Shown: positions 1 to 9,184, counted from the stretch's first letter. The stretch is DNA of 64,000 bases from JBGSKV01 sp041740975 (GCA_041740975.1 JBGSKV010000110.1:31654-95653); one strand, 5' to 3'. Notes: generated by a model from the letters alone, not told the origin. Program-made: numbers and translations.

Positions 1-895
1 TCTTGAAAAATGGTTGTGAGTCCGAAGCCGTTAGCCATTCCATGATCGTTGTGACGGCAAGTTCTGGCGCGTGGTTAAAAACTTGCCGCGGACAATCAGC
101 AAATTCGAAAGCAGTGAGATGCGTGTAGCGCGGGCTATTTGCTAATCGAAGAATGTGCTCGTACGAACTCCTGTCATCATTCTCCGGACAGAAAACCAAT
201 GTCGGAATTTTAGTTTGAGTCAGGCGTGCCGTTAAGCGCGGAATAAGATGCATGAGCTCCATTACAAACCCAGCGTTCATACGAAAGCTATGTTTCGGTT
301 CCTGAGATGGTGACTTCTGCGCGGACGCCAGCACAGAGTAAACAGAATAAGGCACCGTCTTTGTCGGAAAAATTTCAGCGCATAGATCCAAAACAAACTG
401 ACTCATTCGACTTGGCCGCTTGAGCAGCTGAAGTGTAGGAGCACTTAAAACCATTCTTCCGACCATGGCGCTATAGCGCTGACAAAAATCGGACGCGACG
501 ACTGTACTCAATCCGCACGCAACCAGAGTCGGTGCTTGCAGGTTTTCTTGGTGGCGAACCCAAGCACAAACCTGCAACAAATCCCGAACGTGCGCCTTCA
601 TGCGAGCGTGAACCCGCGGCCCATCTTCTTTTGTTTTTAAAGGGCCGTGATTACGGAGGTTATAGACATAGGCATTTACGCCAGCTTTGGCGAGTTCTTG
701 GCAAATATCCAAATATTGGTTTGCGTCCTCTCCAAGGTCATGCAGAAACAAAAGAGGTGCGTGTTCGGTATTTTCAGGGCGCGTCCAACCCATAAGGGTA
801 AGAGTCATGACGTTATGATCGATAGGCACCGAGCACTCGACAAAGAGCGGCGCGTTCGGTAGCGGGCTGATATTATTCGGTTTTACCTGTTCCAT
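1..895 (-). CDS. alpha/beta hydrolase (monoacylglycerol lipase/lysophospholipase-like), cut by the window edge
   Basis: Read on the minus strand from the ATG at 895, the frame stays open for 298 codons and runs off the left edge, so the C-terminus is missing. No signal peptide is apparent. The order of motifs fits a serine hydrolase of the alpha/beta fold: FLHDLGED (about residues 50-57, oxyanion region), YNLRNHGPL (78-86, like the D-x-R-G-H-G-x-S segment of monoglyceride lipases), CGLSTV (128-132, candidate nucleophile Ser130), LVFCPENDD (233-241, candidate Asp) and NHAPEL (274-279, candidate His275). The elbow reads G-L-S-T-V rather than canonical G-x-S-x-G, so activity is less certain than the fold. 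No good ribosome binding site precedes the start. Substrate unknown. Confidence 0.72.
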   Translation of the reverse strand, partial: MEQVKPNNISPLPNAPLFVECSVPIDHNVMTLTLMGWTRPENTEHAPLLFLHDLGEDANQYLDICQELAKAGVNAYVYNLRNHGPLKTKEDGPRVHARMKAHVRDLLQVCAWVRHQENLQAPTLVACGLSTVVASDFCQRYSAMVGRMVLSAPTLQLLKRPSRMSQFVLDLCAEIFPTKTVPYSVYSVLASAQKSPSQEPKHSFRMNAGFVMELMHLIPRLTARLTQTKIPTLVFCPENDDRSSYEHILRLANSPRYTHLTAFEFADCPRQVFNHAPELAVTTIMEWLTASDSQPFFK

Positions 896-1094
896 GGCAC
901 GCCCGTTGAGAGCCTTCGTGGCAATTTTATTGCTAAATCTATAGGTGATTAAAGCAGAAGGAGAATAAGAATTTCATTAGCTATTCCCAAATTCTACCAT
1001 GAAACTCTTTCAGAGTGTGAATGCAAAGATTCAAGAACTAAAATAAGTTTTCCTGAGGGAAGCCTGCGGAAAAGTTAAGAAAAATCACGAGAAT

Positions 1095-1132
1095 AAAAAA
1101 GAGGAGAAGTGCGCATCGGCAACTTCTCCTCT
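1095..1132 (-). terminator. Rho-independent terminator of the sulfatase operon
   Basis: On the minus strand an 11-bp perfect stem (AGAGGAGAAGT / ACTTCTCCTCT, loop of about 11 nt) is followed at once by TTTTTTATT. It lies 23 nt after the sulfatase stop, the expected place for the end of this operon. Confidence 0.85.
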
Positions 1133-1154
1133 GACTTCACGATGATTGGGAACT

Positions 1155-3545
1155 TTATTTCTTTTCTAAGTACTTCACGTTCATCGCAGATATAGAACCG
1201 TTAAACGCATAAGGCGCATTGTCATAATAATCCACCGACACAGGTGAGCCCAAATCAGTTCCCACATCTAAGCAATCGTTCGCTGTGAAAAGTGCCGGTG
1301 CGGACATCGGAACTTTGCCTTGCGCAACTTCTTTACCGTTCACTTTAATAGAAATCTGCAAAGGCCCAGCAGGTCGTTTCTCGATATAAGTTGTTGTCAC
1401 CTCAATCTTGGCTTTGCCTTTCGGTAGTGAGCTTGAAGAACGGATATGGGTGCGATGAATTTCAAAGAGGTTGTACTCATAGGAAAGTTTGCCGTTCTTT
1501 AAATACAAGCTTAAACCGCCAGAAAAGCCACCCAGTGCGTAAAGAACTCCACTCGCCCGGGACGGAATGTCGGCATCAATAGTAACCGTATTTTCTCTGT
1601 TACCAAGTGCAGGAGCCGTAAACTCTGGCATACGAGTCATGTCGCCTGAGAAGTCCCATTCTGTATAAGGCGTCACAACTCTATCTTCTGGATGAACGAG
1701 AATCGTCCATAGGCCGCCACCAACAGGAAAGCCTTTGTTTTTTGAAAATTCTTTTTCGAATAGACGTTTTAACTCGGCAAGTTTTTTCGGATTCTTGGCC
1801 GCTAGGTCATTGGCTTGCGTCCAGTCTTCATCAATATTGTAAAGTTCCCATTTGTCGTTGTCGGGATTCCACTGGAGTTGGCGCTTATCGTCCAAAAATC
1901 CTTTGGGCATCCCCGGCAACCATGGCGTGCGCGGACCAAATGTTCCGGCAAACCAGCCGTCATGGTAAATGCCGCGGCTTCCCATAATCTCAAAATATTG
2001 GGTCTTTCGCGTGCCTTTGGCCTGCGGTTTATCGAATGTATACGCAAGACTTGTACCTTCAATGGGATCTTGTTTGATTCCATTGACATATTTTGGCGGC
2101 TTGATGCCGGTAAGCTGATAAATCGTCGGAACGATATCAATAACATGATGAAACTGTTCGCGCGGCTTCGGATCCGGCTTAATTTTCTTCGGCCAACGAA
2201 TAGCCATGGGATTTCGGGTTCCACCAAAGTGCGCGGCGACGAGTTTTGTCGAGCGGTAAGGTGTGCCGCCCGCCCAAGCCCAACCGGCGTGATACATATT
2301 GTCGGTTTTACCGGAGCCAAGAACTTTGAGGCCACCAAGTGAGTCCAAAGCTTTGATGTGCTGTTCAACGGTAGAAGGAATCGAGTTTTGTGCGAGAAGT
2401 TCACTAATCGTGCCGTTTTGACCTTCCGCCGATGCGCCGTTATCGCCCCAAATATAAAAAATCAGAGTGTTATCGCCGTAACCTAATCGTTCAACTTCAC
2501 CAACCAAACGTCCCACTTGATGATCGACGTGTTCGGTGAAACCAGCAAATACTTCCATCAGTCGGCGTTGAAATGGTTTTTGATTTTCCGGAATAGAGTC
2601 CCAAGAGGCCAGAGTTTCTGGGCGAGGAGTGAGCTGGGCATTTTGCGGAATCCAGCCTTTTTCTTTGGCGCGCACAAACACGCGTTCGCGGTATTTGTCC
2701 CAACCATCGTTAAACTTTCCTTTGTATTTGTCAGCCCATTCACGCGGGACTTGGTGAGGACCGTGCGAAGCGCCGCTTGCCCAGTACATAAAGAAAGGTT
2801 TGTCCGGCGTGAAGGCCTTGTGATCTCTTAGCCAACCAATCGCATCGTCGGCGATATCTTCACTCAAGTGATAAGGTTTGCCGTTTTTAGGTTTGTTCGG
2901 ATGAACGACACTGTTGTTTCGCACCATGTTCGGTTCGTACTGGGAAGCTTCACCGGCGAGAAAACCATAAAAATATTCAAAGCCATATCCGTTCGGCCAA
3001 AACTCAAATGGTCCCGCTGCGGTTGTTTCACGCGCCGGCGTGTTATGCCACTTGCCCCAAGCACCCGTATGATAACCGTAGTCTTTCAAAACTTCTGCGA
3101 TCATCGCACTAGACTTCGGTTGCACCCCGGCGTAGCCATCCCAGTCATTAGCGAACTCGGCAATTTGACCAGCTTTGACAGCGTGATGATTGCGACCTGT
3201 TAAAAGAGCCGCACGAGTCGGGGAACACATCGCTGTTGTATGAAATCGATTGTAAGTCACGCCGCCTTTAACGATGCGATCAAGTGTTGGGGTGTTGATC
3301 TCGCCACCAAAAGTAGAGGGTTGGCCCGGACCAACGTCGTCGATAAGTACGATAATGATGTTCGGAGCGTCTTTAGGAAGTCGGCTTTTGTCAGGTAGGG
3401 GGCTGTACGTGGACTCTTGCATGGTTCGGCGTGCGATGCTGCCAGATTTCTTCGGAGGAAAAGGAATGCTTTCCTGTGCGAACGATGCGCTTTGCCAGAA
3501 AGCGAAAATAATAAAAGAGCTAATGATGATTTGGAATTTTTGCAC
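1155..3545 (-). CDS. exported arylsulfatase (type I, formylglycine-dependent)
   Basis: Hydrolyses sulfate esters, probably in the periplasm or outside the cell. GTG start at 3545 with GAGG 6 nt upstream; signal peptide about 1-23 (IIIFAFWQSASFAQ). The active-site signature C-S-P-T-R (Cys107-Arg111) followed by AALLTGR is the type I sulfatase motif whose Cys is oxidised to formylglycine. IVLIDDVG (65-72) carries the two metal-binding Asp, and FYIWGDNGAS is the downstream D-N metal site. At 796 aa it matches the long arylsulfatases (AtsD-like, about 780 aa) rather than the 500-aa enzymes. It is the last gene of a three-gene minus-strand operon directly after its likely maturase. The natural sulfated substrate cannot be told from sequence. 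Confidence 0.93.
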   Translation of the reverse strand: MQKFQIIISSFIIFAFWQSASFAQESIPFPPKKSGSIARRTMQESTYSPLPDKSRLPKDAPNIIIVLIDDVGPGQPSTFGGEINTPTLDRIVKGGVTYNRFHTTAMCSPTRAALLTGRNHHAVKAGQIAEFANDWDGYAGVQPKSSAMIAEVLKDYGYHTGAWGKWHNTPARETTAAGPFEFWPNGYGFEYFYGFLAGEASQYEPNMVRNNSVVHPNKPKNGKPYHLSEDIADDAIGWLRDHKAFTPDKPFFMYWASGASHGPHQVPREWADKYKGKFNDGWDKYRERVFVRAKEKGWIPQNAQLTPRPETLASWDSIPENQKPFQRRLMEVFAGFTEHVDHQVGRLVGEVERLGYGDNTLIFYIWGDNGASAEGQNGTISELLAQNSIPSTVEQHIKALDSLGGLKVLGSGKTDNMYHAGWAWAGGTPYRSTKLVAAHFGGTRNPMAIRWPKKIKPDPKPREQFHHVIDIVPTIYQLTGIKPPKYVNGIKQDPIEGTSLAYTFDKPQAKGTRKTQYFEIMGSRGIYHDGWFAGTFGPRTPWLPGMPKGFLDDKRQLQWNPDNDKWELYNIDEDWTQANDLAAKNPKKLAELKRLFEKEFSKNKGFPVGGGLWTILVHPEDRVVTPYTEWDFSGDMTRMPEFTAPALGNRENTVTIDADIPSRASGVLYALGGFSGGLSLYLKNGKLSYEYNLFEIHRTHIRSSSSLPKGKAKIEVTTTYIEKRPAGPLQISIKVNGKEVAQGKVPMSAPALFTANDCLDVGTDLGSPVSVDYYDNAPYAFNGSISAMNVKYLEKK

Positions 3546-3617
3546 GTTAGACCTCGCTTAGCGGATTCTTAAAATGGGGTTAAGACTTATCACGAGCCGA
3601 GTGGGGAGTTAAGTGTT

Positions 3618-4583
3618 TTAGCGGACGCAGCGAAAACCGAGATTGGATGAGGTGCTATCGGGCGTTCCTTTACCTCTAGAACCCACAAGGTAGCGCACGC
3701 AATACTGATCGCTGCATAAAAAAGACCCACCGCGTTGCACGCGTTTTTGAGAGCCAGGTTCACTCGGATCGATGCTATCGGCTGGGCCGGCTGGATCGAG
3801 TGTGACTTTTGCAGTCGCGCGTTTTGCGTAAGTATCGGGACGGTACCAATCCTTCGTCCACTGCCAGACGTTTCCGCCCATATCATGCAAGCCATAGCCG
3901 TTTTTCGGAAAGGCATCGACAGGCGATAGAGTTTCGAATCCGTCTTCTTTGGCATTTTTTTTCGGAAATTTTCCTTGCCAGATATTGGCCATCCATTTTC
4001 CGCCGGGCTTCAGCTCATCACCCCAAGAGAATTTCTTGCGGGCCATGCCGCCGCGAGCGGCAAACTCAAACTGCGCCTCTGTCGGCAAATCTTTTTGCGC
4101 CCACTTGCAGTAAGCGAGTGCGTCTTCGTAAGCAACATGCACAACAGGATAATTTGGTAGGGCCACGGACGAGTCTTTGGATTTCGGGCCTTCAATATGG
4201 CGCCAACTGGCACCATCGACGAATGTCCACCAAGCATATGGATTGGTGAGGCCGACGTTTTGCGGCGTAAAAACAGCGGACCCAGCTCTTAGTTTTTCTT
4301 TGGGAACACCAGGGTAGTCTTTGGCGAGTGGAGTTTTTTCGGCAGTGGTTTTGTATTTGGTGGCGGCCACAAATTTGGCGAATGCAGAGTTTGTAACGGG
4401 AGTTTGGTCTATCCAAAAACTTTTGAGCCGAACTTTATGTACGGGTTTAGCATCGTCCATCGGACACTCTTCGCCGCAACCCATTTCGAATTCACCGGCA
4501 GGGACTTGGATCATGCCCGGGTGGGAAGAAGCAAAAGCAGGGAGGGAAACAAAGAGAATCGAAGATACCAAAAATAAACGCAT
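3618..4583 (-). CDS. formylglycine-generating enzyme (SUMF1/FGE) with signal peptide
   Basis: Oxidises the sulfatase active-site Cys to formylglycine. 321 aa; ATG at 4583 with AAGGAA 8 nt upstream; signal peptide about 1-18 (MRLFLVSSILFVSLPAFA). The FGE fold is recognisable from IQVPAGEFEMG near the N-terminus to the end. The C-terminal GGSFLCSDQYCVRY keeps both catalytic cysteines (Cys290 and Cys295) in the C-x4-C spacing of aerobic copper-dependent FGE, followed by TPDSTSSNLGFRC as in true FGEs. Many SUMF1-fold relatives lack these cysteines, so this is probably an active maturase. It lies 72 nt upstream of the sulfatase and 21 nt downstream of an unknown secreted gene. Its apparent export, together with its client, is the odd feature. 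Confidence 0.9.
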   Translation of the reverse strand: MRLFLVSSILFVSLPAFASSHPGMIQVPAGEFEMGCGEECPMDDAKPVHKVRLKSFWIDQTPVTNSAFAKFVAATKYKTTAEKTPLAKDYPGVPKEKLRAGSAVFTPQNVGLTNPYAWWTFVDGASWRHIEGPKSKDSSVALPNYPVVHVAYEDALAYCKWAQKDLPTEAQFEFAARGGMARKKFSWGDELKPGGKWMANIWQGKFPKKNAKEDGFETLSPVDAFPKNGYGLHDMGGNVWQWTKDWYRPDTYAKRATAKVTLDPAGPADSIDPSEPGSQKRVQRGGSFLCSDQYCVRYLVGSRGKGTPDSTSSNLGFRCVR

Positions 4584-4604
4584 ACGAAAGTTCCTTGATT
4601 ACAT

Positions 4605-5873
4605 TTATGGACGAGCATCCAAAGTTACAAAAATATCGAGGCCATCTTTTTTGAGGTGGACGGTTCCGGTTTTCATGCCGGGGTGAACGGTCATTTCCTT
4701 TAGGACAACACTTGAGTAAGGTTGTTTTTGCGAGAAATTTGCCAGCAAGTTGGCGATATGAAAATCAATGGGATGGGAATCTTTGAGGAGGTCACTTAAC
4801 CGAGTTTTGTTTCCGCTGAGGCCATATTTCTTGCGGTCTGCTTCATCAAAGTAAATGTACTTTGCATCTAGGCGAATATGCAAAGGTGGAGGTGGCGGAA
4901 TCTCGTAGTCGTAATCCAAACCAAACGGGTACGAATTAATCGTCGCCCAACTCGTTATAAAATCTTCCAGTTGATAGGCGATGGAAGAGGGGCGAAGGCC
5001 GAACCAACGAATGTTTCCGTTTGATGAACTAATCGGAAGGCCAAGGGTTTCAAGACCAGGTGCCATCAAAACTTCTGTCAAAATATCTTGATAACCGGGG
5101 TGATGCCCCGGAAGTTCAAGATCTTCTTCATACAATAGACTGACATCTGAGAAACCAGCGATGGCCACATCGTCAAATCTAGAAGACGACTTCACATCTT
5201 CTAAAAATTGTCCGACGAACGGATCGTCGGCGCTCAGAATAGGTACCAAAGCGAGTTCATAGTCGGAACGTTCGCCGTAGATTTTATTGATAAGTTCAGG
5301 AGTTCGTCGAACTGGTTTTAGCTGCGACCACTTCAAACTCGCCAGACGCTGCACGAAAGGCTCGAAAAAATCTGCAAACTCCGACCAACCCCTGGCGTTG
5401 TAATCCAAATGCTCGCGAAGTCGCATTTCATGCGAAGCGTCGCGAAGGTCCTGCATTGCTTCTTCCGCTGTGTCCATATCCATTTCTTCGATGGCATCAA
5501 ACATACGTTTGGTCGCATCCGTTGATTTTTTCGCCGAGTCAATGACATCAGGAAGATTGCCGTAGGCTTCTTCACGGTCTCTAGCGACTTCGTCGCTAAA
5601 AGTTTCTCGGAGCGTATCGATCTCTTGCAAAAACTGAATGTCGGGATTGGATTTGCCGGTCACTAGAAAGTCGGCGGCATTTTCGGCGAGGTGAATGATC
5701 TGGGCCTCATGCTTCACAAAATAATTTCTCGCCGATCCGGTGCTTTCTTGCGTACCGTTTAAAGTTGAAGTGAATACGTCACGGCAGTTATAGGCGAAAG
5801 CGGACGTAGAGATGTTCGAGAGTAGTATGAAAGAAAAAAGGATGAGTTTTGAGTGGGTCATGCGTTTAGTCAT
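4605..5873 (-). CDS. secreted protein of unknown function, first gene of the sulfatase operon
   Basis: 422 aa with a signal peptide ending about residue 27 (LSNISTSAFA). Not recognised. The mature part begins with YNCRDVFTS, then a charged helical stretch about 100-150 (repeated DATKRMFDAIEEMDMDTAEEAM-type heptads, possible coiled coil), and has a short proline run (IPPPPPLHIRL) before the last quarter. The start could be 5873 or the ATG at 5858 (MTHSKL); neither has a strong ribosome binding site, and 5873 is kept because the signal peptide works from both. Only 21 nt separate it from the FGE gene, so co-transcription with FGE and sulfatase is likely. A role in sulfated-substrate use is inference from position only. 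Confidence 0.8.
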   Translation of the reverse strand: MTKRMTHSKLILFSFILLSNISTSAFAYNCRDVFTSTLNGTQESTGSARNYFVKHEAQIIHLAENAADFLVTGKSNPDIQFLQEIDTLRETFSDEVARDREEAYGNLPDVIDSAKKSTDATKRMFDAIEEMDMDTAEEAMQDLRDASHEMRLREHLDYNARGWSEFADFFEPFVQRLASLKWSQLKPVRRTPELINKIYGERSDYELALVPILSADDPFVGQFLEDVKSSSRFDDVAIAGFSDVSLLYEEDLELPGHHPGYQDILTEVLMAPGLETLGLPISSSNGNIRWFGLRPSSIAYQLEDFITSWATINSYPFGLDYDYEIPPPPPLHIRLDAKYIYFDEADRKKYGLSGNKTRLSDLLKDSHPIDFHIANLLANFSQKQPYSSVVLKEMTVHPGMKTGTVHLKKDGLDIFVTLDARP

Positions 5874-5955
5874 TTATAGAAAGTAGTTTTGTCATGAGAC
5901 CGGAAATAGAACTTTCCGAATTGGCGCGACATTAGCGGAATGATCAATAAAGAAC

Positions 5956-5984
5956 CAGCCGAAAAAGCAAAGCTTAATCGGCTG
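5956..5984 (-). terminator. hairpin after the TFIIB-type zinc-ribbon gene
   Basis: Inverted repeat CAGCCGA (5956-5962) / TCGGCTG (5978-5984) about 50 nt past the stop of the zinc-ribbon gene on the minus strand. It has no clear T run, so it may be a weak terminator that partly separates this gene from the sulfatase operon. Confidence 0.35.
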
Positions 5985-6032
5985 AATTTGTTAGTGATTT
6001 TAAGTGGATACGGTAGGGTCGAGTGACGCTTC

Positions 6033-6338
6033 TTAGAAAAGTCGCTTCAATGCTCCTAGAAAGCCCTTCGGTTCTTTGCTTTCCATAAGGATTTCTAGCT
6101 CGCCATTATCAAAGTAAATCCCATTGCACTGCGTGCATTTGTCGAGATTGATACCGGCAAAATCGATTTCTTTCATATCATCACCGCACTTTGGACACTT
6201 CATCCAGTGGGCATGCTGCTTCGGAGCTTTCGCTGCCGCGGCAAGCTCTTGGCGTTTCTTTTCGATAAGCTCTTGGTTGAGCTTATAGAAATACTCTTCT
6301 TCTTTACTGTAACCGTCTCTATTTAAAACATCGCGCAT
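6033..6338 (-). CDS. zf-TFIIB domain protein
   Basis: 101 aa; GGAGG 7 nt before the ATG. An N-terminal charged helix (KLNQELIEKKRQEL) precedes a TFIIB-type zinc ribbon (about 46-85): MKCPKCGDDM...LDKCTQCNGIYFDNGELE, with CxxC/CxxC zinc ligands and the WFD-like YFDNGELE ending typical of PF13453. Such small proteins are common in Proteobacteria; their function is not established. Cytoplasmic. It has its own ribosome binding site and a 159-nt gap to the downstream sulfatase operon. Confidence 0.85.
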   Translation of the reverse strand: MRDVLNRDGYSKEEEYFYKLNQELIEKKRQELAAAAKAPKQHAHWMKCPKCGDDMKEIDFAGINLDKCTQCNGIYFDNGELEILMESKEPKGFLGALKRLF

Positions 6339-6516
6339 GGTATCGCCTCCGTTAAGTTTCTTGTGGGGAGTCTACCTCGGTGGGGAGCGGGCTTCAAGCT
6401 AGCTGACTTTAAGGGAGAATTAACGGGCATATTTTCGTACCAACTGCGCAGCCCCTATGCTACTTTCCTTCTCTGTCTCTTGCTTCCATCAAACGAAGCA
6501 TTAGATTGGAATCCAT

Positions 6517-6868
6517 GGGGGTGTACTGGCTTCGACAGGCACGAACGATGGAACTGGGAGCATGTCCGGGGTGGGAACGTAACCCGGTTATAAAAACGGG
6601 CCAACGCTTATTCGGCAACGAACTAGCACTCGCAGCCTAAGTTAGGCTGCCGTCGACCTAGAGGGGGCTACGACTTCTTGGAAGGCGCAATTTCTGTGGC
6701 TCATCGCTAAATTTTTCCGTTTGTAGAATCTAGCGAAAAAACAATCAAGCTACGGGTCGGAGAGTTTGTTCGCGGACGCTTCGATCAATAAGATAAATCA
6801 CGTAACTAAGCATGTAGCGCCTTCTTCTTTCGCGTGTTTGGACGTGGGTTCAATTCCCACCACCTCCA
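6517..6868 (+). ncRNA. ssrA: transfer-messenger RNA (tmRNA, SsrA)
   Basis: Rescues stalled ribosomes and tags the nascent peptide. The 5' end GGGGGTGTACTGGCTTCGAC and 3' end GTGGGTTCAATTCCCAC are the tRNA-like half-domains; GGGGGTG (6517-6523) pairs with CACCTCC (6861-6867), discriminator A6868. CCA is not encoded (the next bases are CTC). The tag frame that fits is GGC at 6614 to TAA at 6638, giving GNELALAA, an 8-residue tag ending in the usual ALAA degron. The stop codon lies inside the hairpin GCAGCCTA/TAGGCTGC (H5). The resume codon is inferred from the ALAA end and helix position. Length 352 nt is normal for a one-piece tmRNA. Confidence 0.95.
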
Positions 6869-7080
6869 CTCCACTCGGTTCTTTTTCCGCGATGCGGCGT
6901 TGGACTTCGACAATCCGCTCAGTCATGGACCAGAATGTCCACTCCTTCGCGGATTTCTCGTCCGCCTTGCCTCGCAAAAAAATAACCTTCGTGGCGAGAC
7001 TGTGGTGGGAGTGTAGGGAGAACAACCTCCAATCCGCCGGACAGATTTTTTTTATCTACTTAGGACTAGGAATTTTTTTG

Positions 7081-7776
7081 CTATTTCTTTTTGAGAGATT
7101 GTAATTCTTTTTCAAGAGCCTCAATTTTTTTTTGTTGAGCTTGGACCGTAGCGACAACTGCAGAAATATAAGCATATAGGTTCACTCGCTGGCCATTCAT
7201 GACCATAACACTGTCAGGATTATCGTTGATGATAAATCCAAGTTGCTGACCTGTTAGACCATCACCTTGGCCGGGTTTGTACTCATACGTCGCTAACTTC
7301 ACATTTAAAATTTCACTGGCAAGTTTATTCTTTTTATCAGTTGAAAGGTAAGAAATCTCAGTTTTCGTTTCCGCTCGCGAAACAGGGCATCCGGCCATGT
7401 CGGAAGATGGTTTTTCTTTTAAACATAGCAAGTATAGAAAACTTTTGGCTGCTGAACCGTCCTTACATTTTACGGCCGCCTTATCAATACATTTGAGCCC
7501 ATCTTCATCGCAAGGGTTATTCAAACTTAAGCCAAGCTCCGAACATTTTTTAGTTCCATGGGAATCTTCCCAATTTAAAATCTCACCATCCTGGCAGGTG
7601 CGCTCCATTGGATCACCTCTACCGCATGCTGGGTGATACATTGCTAATTTTTTCGTTGGGACAACCAGTTGGTCGGCAATACTTCCGTCTTTCAGGCTGT
7701 CGGCGCCGCTTGATTTCTTTTTGGATGCGTCACTACAAGCAACAACAGCCAAAATAATGAAGATATATTTAAACAT
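7081..7776 (-). CDS. lipoprotein with S74-like C-terminal segment
   Basis: 231 aa; GGAGG 7 nt before ATG. Lipobox LAVVAC makes Cys14 the likely lipidated residue. A cysteine-rich middle (CGRGDPMERTC, CSELGLSLNNPCDEDGLKC) carries several probable disulfides. The last 90 residues (EISYLSTDKKNKLAS...YEYKPGQGDGLTGQQLGFIIND...LYAYISAVVATVQAQQKKIEALEKELQ) look like a short peptidase S74 intramolecular-chaperone domain ending in its trimeric coiled coil. In the family this domain cleaves itself from tail-fibre or surface proteins; here the Ser-Lys candidates are S-T-D-K-K. The S74 reading is from pattern only. Otherwise unknown. Confidence 0.78.
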   Translation of the reverse strand: MFKYIFIILAVVACSDASKKKSSGADSLKDGSIADQLVVPTKKLAMYHPACGRGDPMERTCQDGEILNWEDSHGTKKCSELGLSLNNPCDEDGLKCIDKAAVKCKDGSAAKSFLYLLCLKEKPSSDMAGCPVSRAETKTEISYLSTDKKNKLASEILNVKLATYEYKPGQGDGLTGQQLGFIINDNPDSVMVMNGQRVNLYAYISAVVATVQAQQKKIEALEKELQSLKKK

Positions 7777-8002
7777 TTGTAGCCTCCGGTTTGAGCTGTT
7801 TATCGGAAGGTTAATGCCTTTCCTGAGGAATACCTGATAAATGTCGTATTCATGTGTATTCTTGGAAGACGTCTCAATGCATCGCCTAGGCCTTAACTAA
7901 TGGTATTAATTATGTTGGTGGTAAGAATACATCGGAATACGCGTATACGCTCGATACTTCTTGGGACCGAGCGTCGAGCCTCAGTCTTGCACGAAAATCG
8001 GG

Positions 8003-9184
8003 TCATGCGAACCAGTGAGCGGGAGGACTCCTTCCGTTGCTCGCCAGCCTTTTTGGCTCAATCTGAGTCAAAAGCCACTTAGCTGCCTCAGGCAGGTTGG
8101 CAACGGTTTCTTGGGATATGGGCCAGCTTGGACCGAAGAAATTAGAATCTACCTTGTATTTTAGTTTTTGAATGTGCACTTGGTCCCTAAGTTGCTTGGA
8201 CAAAACCGTAAGCTCCCATGGATAACCCTTCTCATGCATGATTTCAAAAAGCAGTAACTCGGCGGATTTTGCCAGAGTTGGGTTTTGGTCTTTTATCGCA
8301 TCAATGCCATTGAGAAGTTTGGCAGCTAAACCAGTACGCTTCTCCACTGGTCCATATAAAAGATTCTTAAAATCCCCATTATGAACATAGTCCAGAATGA
8401 TATTATGTTTTCCTGTGAGCGCATTAAATGTCGATGACGGTGTGTCAGGGTCCATCATTCGGTAAGCGTCCGGCACATTGACGCCAAGAAAGATTAAATC
8501 TTCTCTGATCATAAACCTTATATGATCCACGTCATGGTAAAAATACTCAGCTGGTGAAAGCAAGTTGCCATCCGCATAAAATGGGCTTTTCACTAGCCCC
8601 AGTGCAAACAGGGGCGTGCCACGCGTTCTCAAGAAGAAACCTGCACTCAAAGGCGAAAAAGACGGAAAGACAATGACTGCGGGAGCTAAGCGTAATAGGT
8701 GAGCGAATTCTTCCCTAACCTTCGGAACAAAGTTGCTGACGAGTTCTGGGTGCATGGACCGAGTGATGGAATCAATGATTTCGATAAAGTCCGCCGTAAC
8801 TTCTAAGGCGTTACGGTAAGGAACGCCGTTGCTGATGACGTCTTGCGATTTTGCCAGAGCTTGGCTTATCCGGAGTCGCATATTGGGCGAACTCGCTTCC
8901 ATTGATGTGAGGTCGGTAGCGATGAATTCCATCGTTGGCAAAATTTCGGGCAAGCTAAAAGTAGCTTTTCCCGATCGCAGTTCTTGATGAGCACGCTGAA
9001 TAATTCTGGTGTAAGTGCCTGCGGGATCTTTGCGAAACGCCGCTGGAAAGGATTCTTTGGGCCGGATGAGAGGCTCGGACGCTGCCTTGAGTTTCGTGCA
9101 ATCCGAAGCATTGGCGACAGTGCCAGTTGAGAAAAAAACTGTTACCAAAGCTAGGAGAATTTTTAATGGAGATTGAATATGCAT
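8003..9184 (-). CDS. secreted protein of unknown function
   Basis: Start chosen at the ATG at 9184 (MHIQSPLKILL...), which has GGAG just upstream and begins directly with a signal peptide (about 1-26, ending VANAS); the in-frame ATG at 9211 would add nine residues with no better signal. 393 aa, mostly helical, no transmembrane segment after the signal. A conserved-looking YFYHDVDHIRFMIREDL segment near the middle has two His and two Asp that could bind a metal. I do not recognise the family. No operon partner: it is divergent from the membrane gene at 9276. Confidence 0.75.
   Translation of the reverse strand: MHIQSPLKILLALVTVFFSTGTVANASDCTKLKAASEPLIRPKESFPAAFRKDPAGTYTRIIQRAHQELRSGKATFSLPEILPTMEFIATDLTSMEASSPNMRLRISQALAKSQDVISNGVPYRNALEVTADFIEIIDSITRSMHPELVSNFVPKVREEFAHLLRLAPAVIVFPSFSPLSAGFFLRTRGTPLFALGLVKSPFYADGNLLSPAEYFYHDVDHIRFMIREDLIFLGVNVPDAYRMMDPDTPSSTFNALTGKHNIILDYVHNGDFKNLLYGPVEKRTGLAAKLLNGIDAIKDQNPTLAKSAELLLFEIMHEKGYPWELTVLSKQLRDQVHIQKLKYKVDSNFFGPSWPISQETVANLPEAAKWLLTQIEPKRLASNGRSPPAHWFA

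Noticed and set aside
532..862. Two plus-strand frames at 532-795 and 647-862
   Set aside because: They are opposite the partial hydrolase frame on the minus strand and have no protein-like pattern or ribosome binding site.
6798..7025. Minus-strand frame over the tmRNA 3' end
   Set aside because: It translates tmRNA 3'-domain sequence (contains the VGIEPTS-like peptide often mis-annotated opposite T-arm sequence) and overlaps a certain RNA gene.
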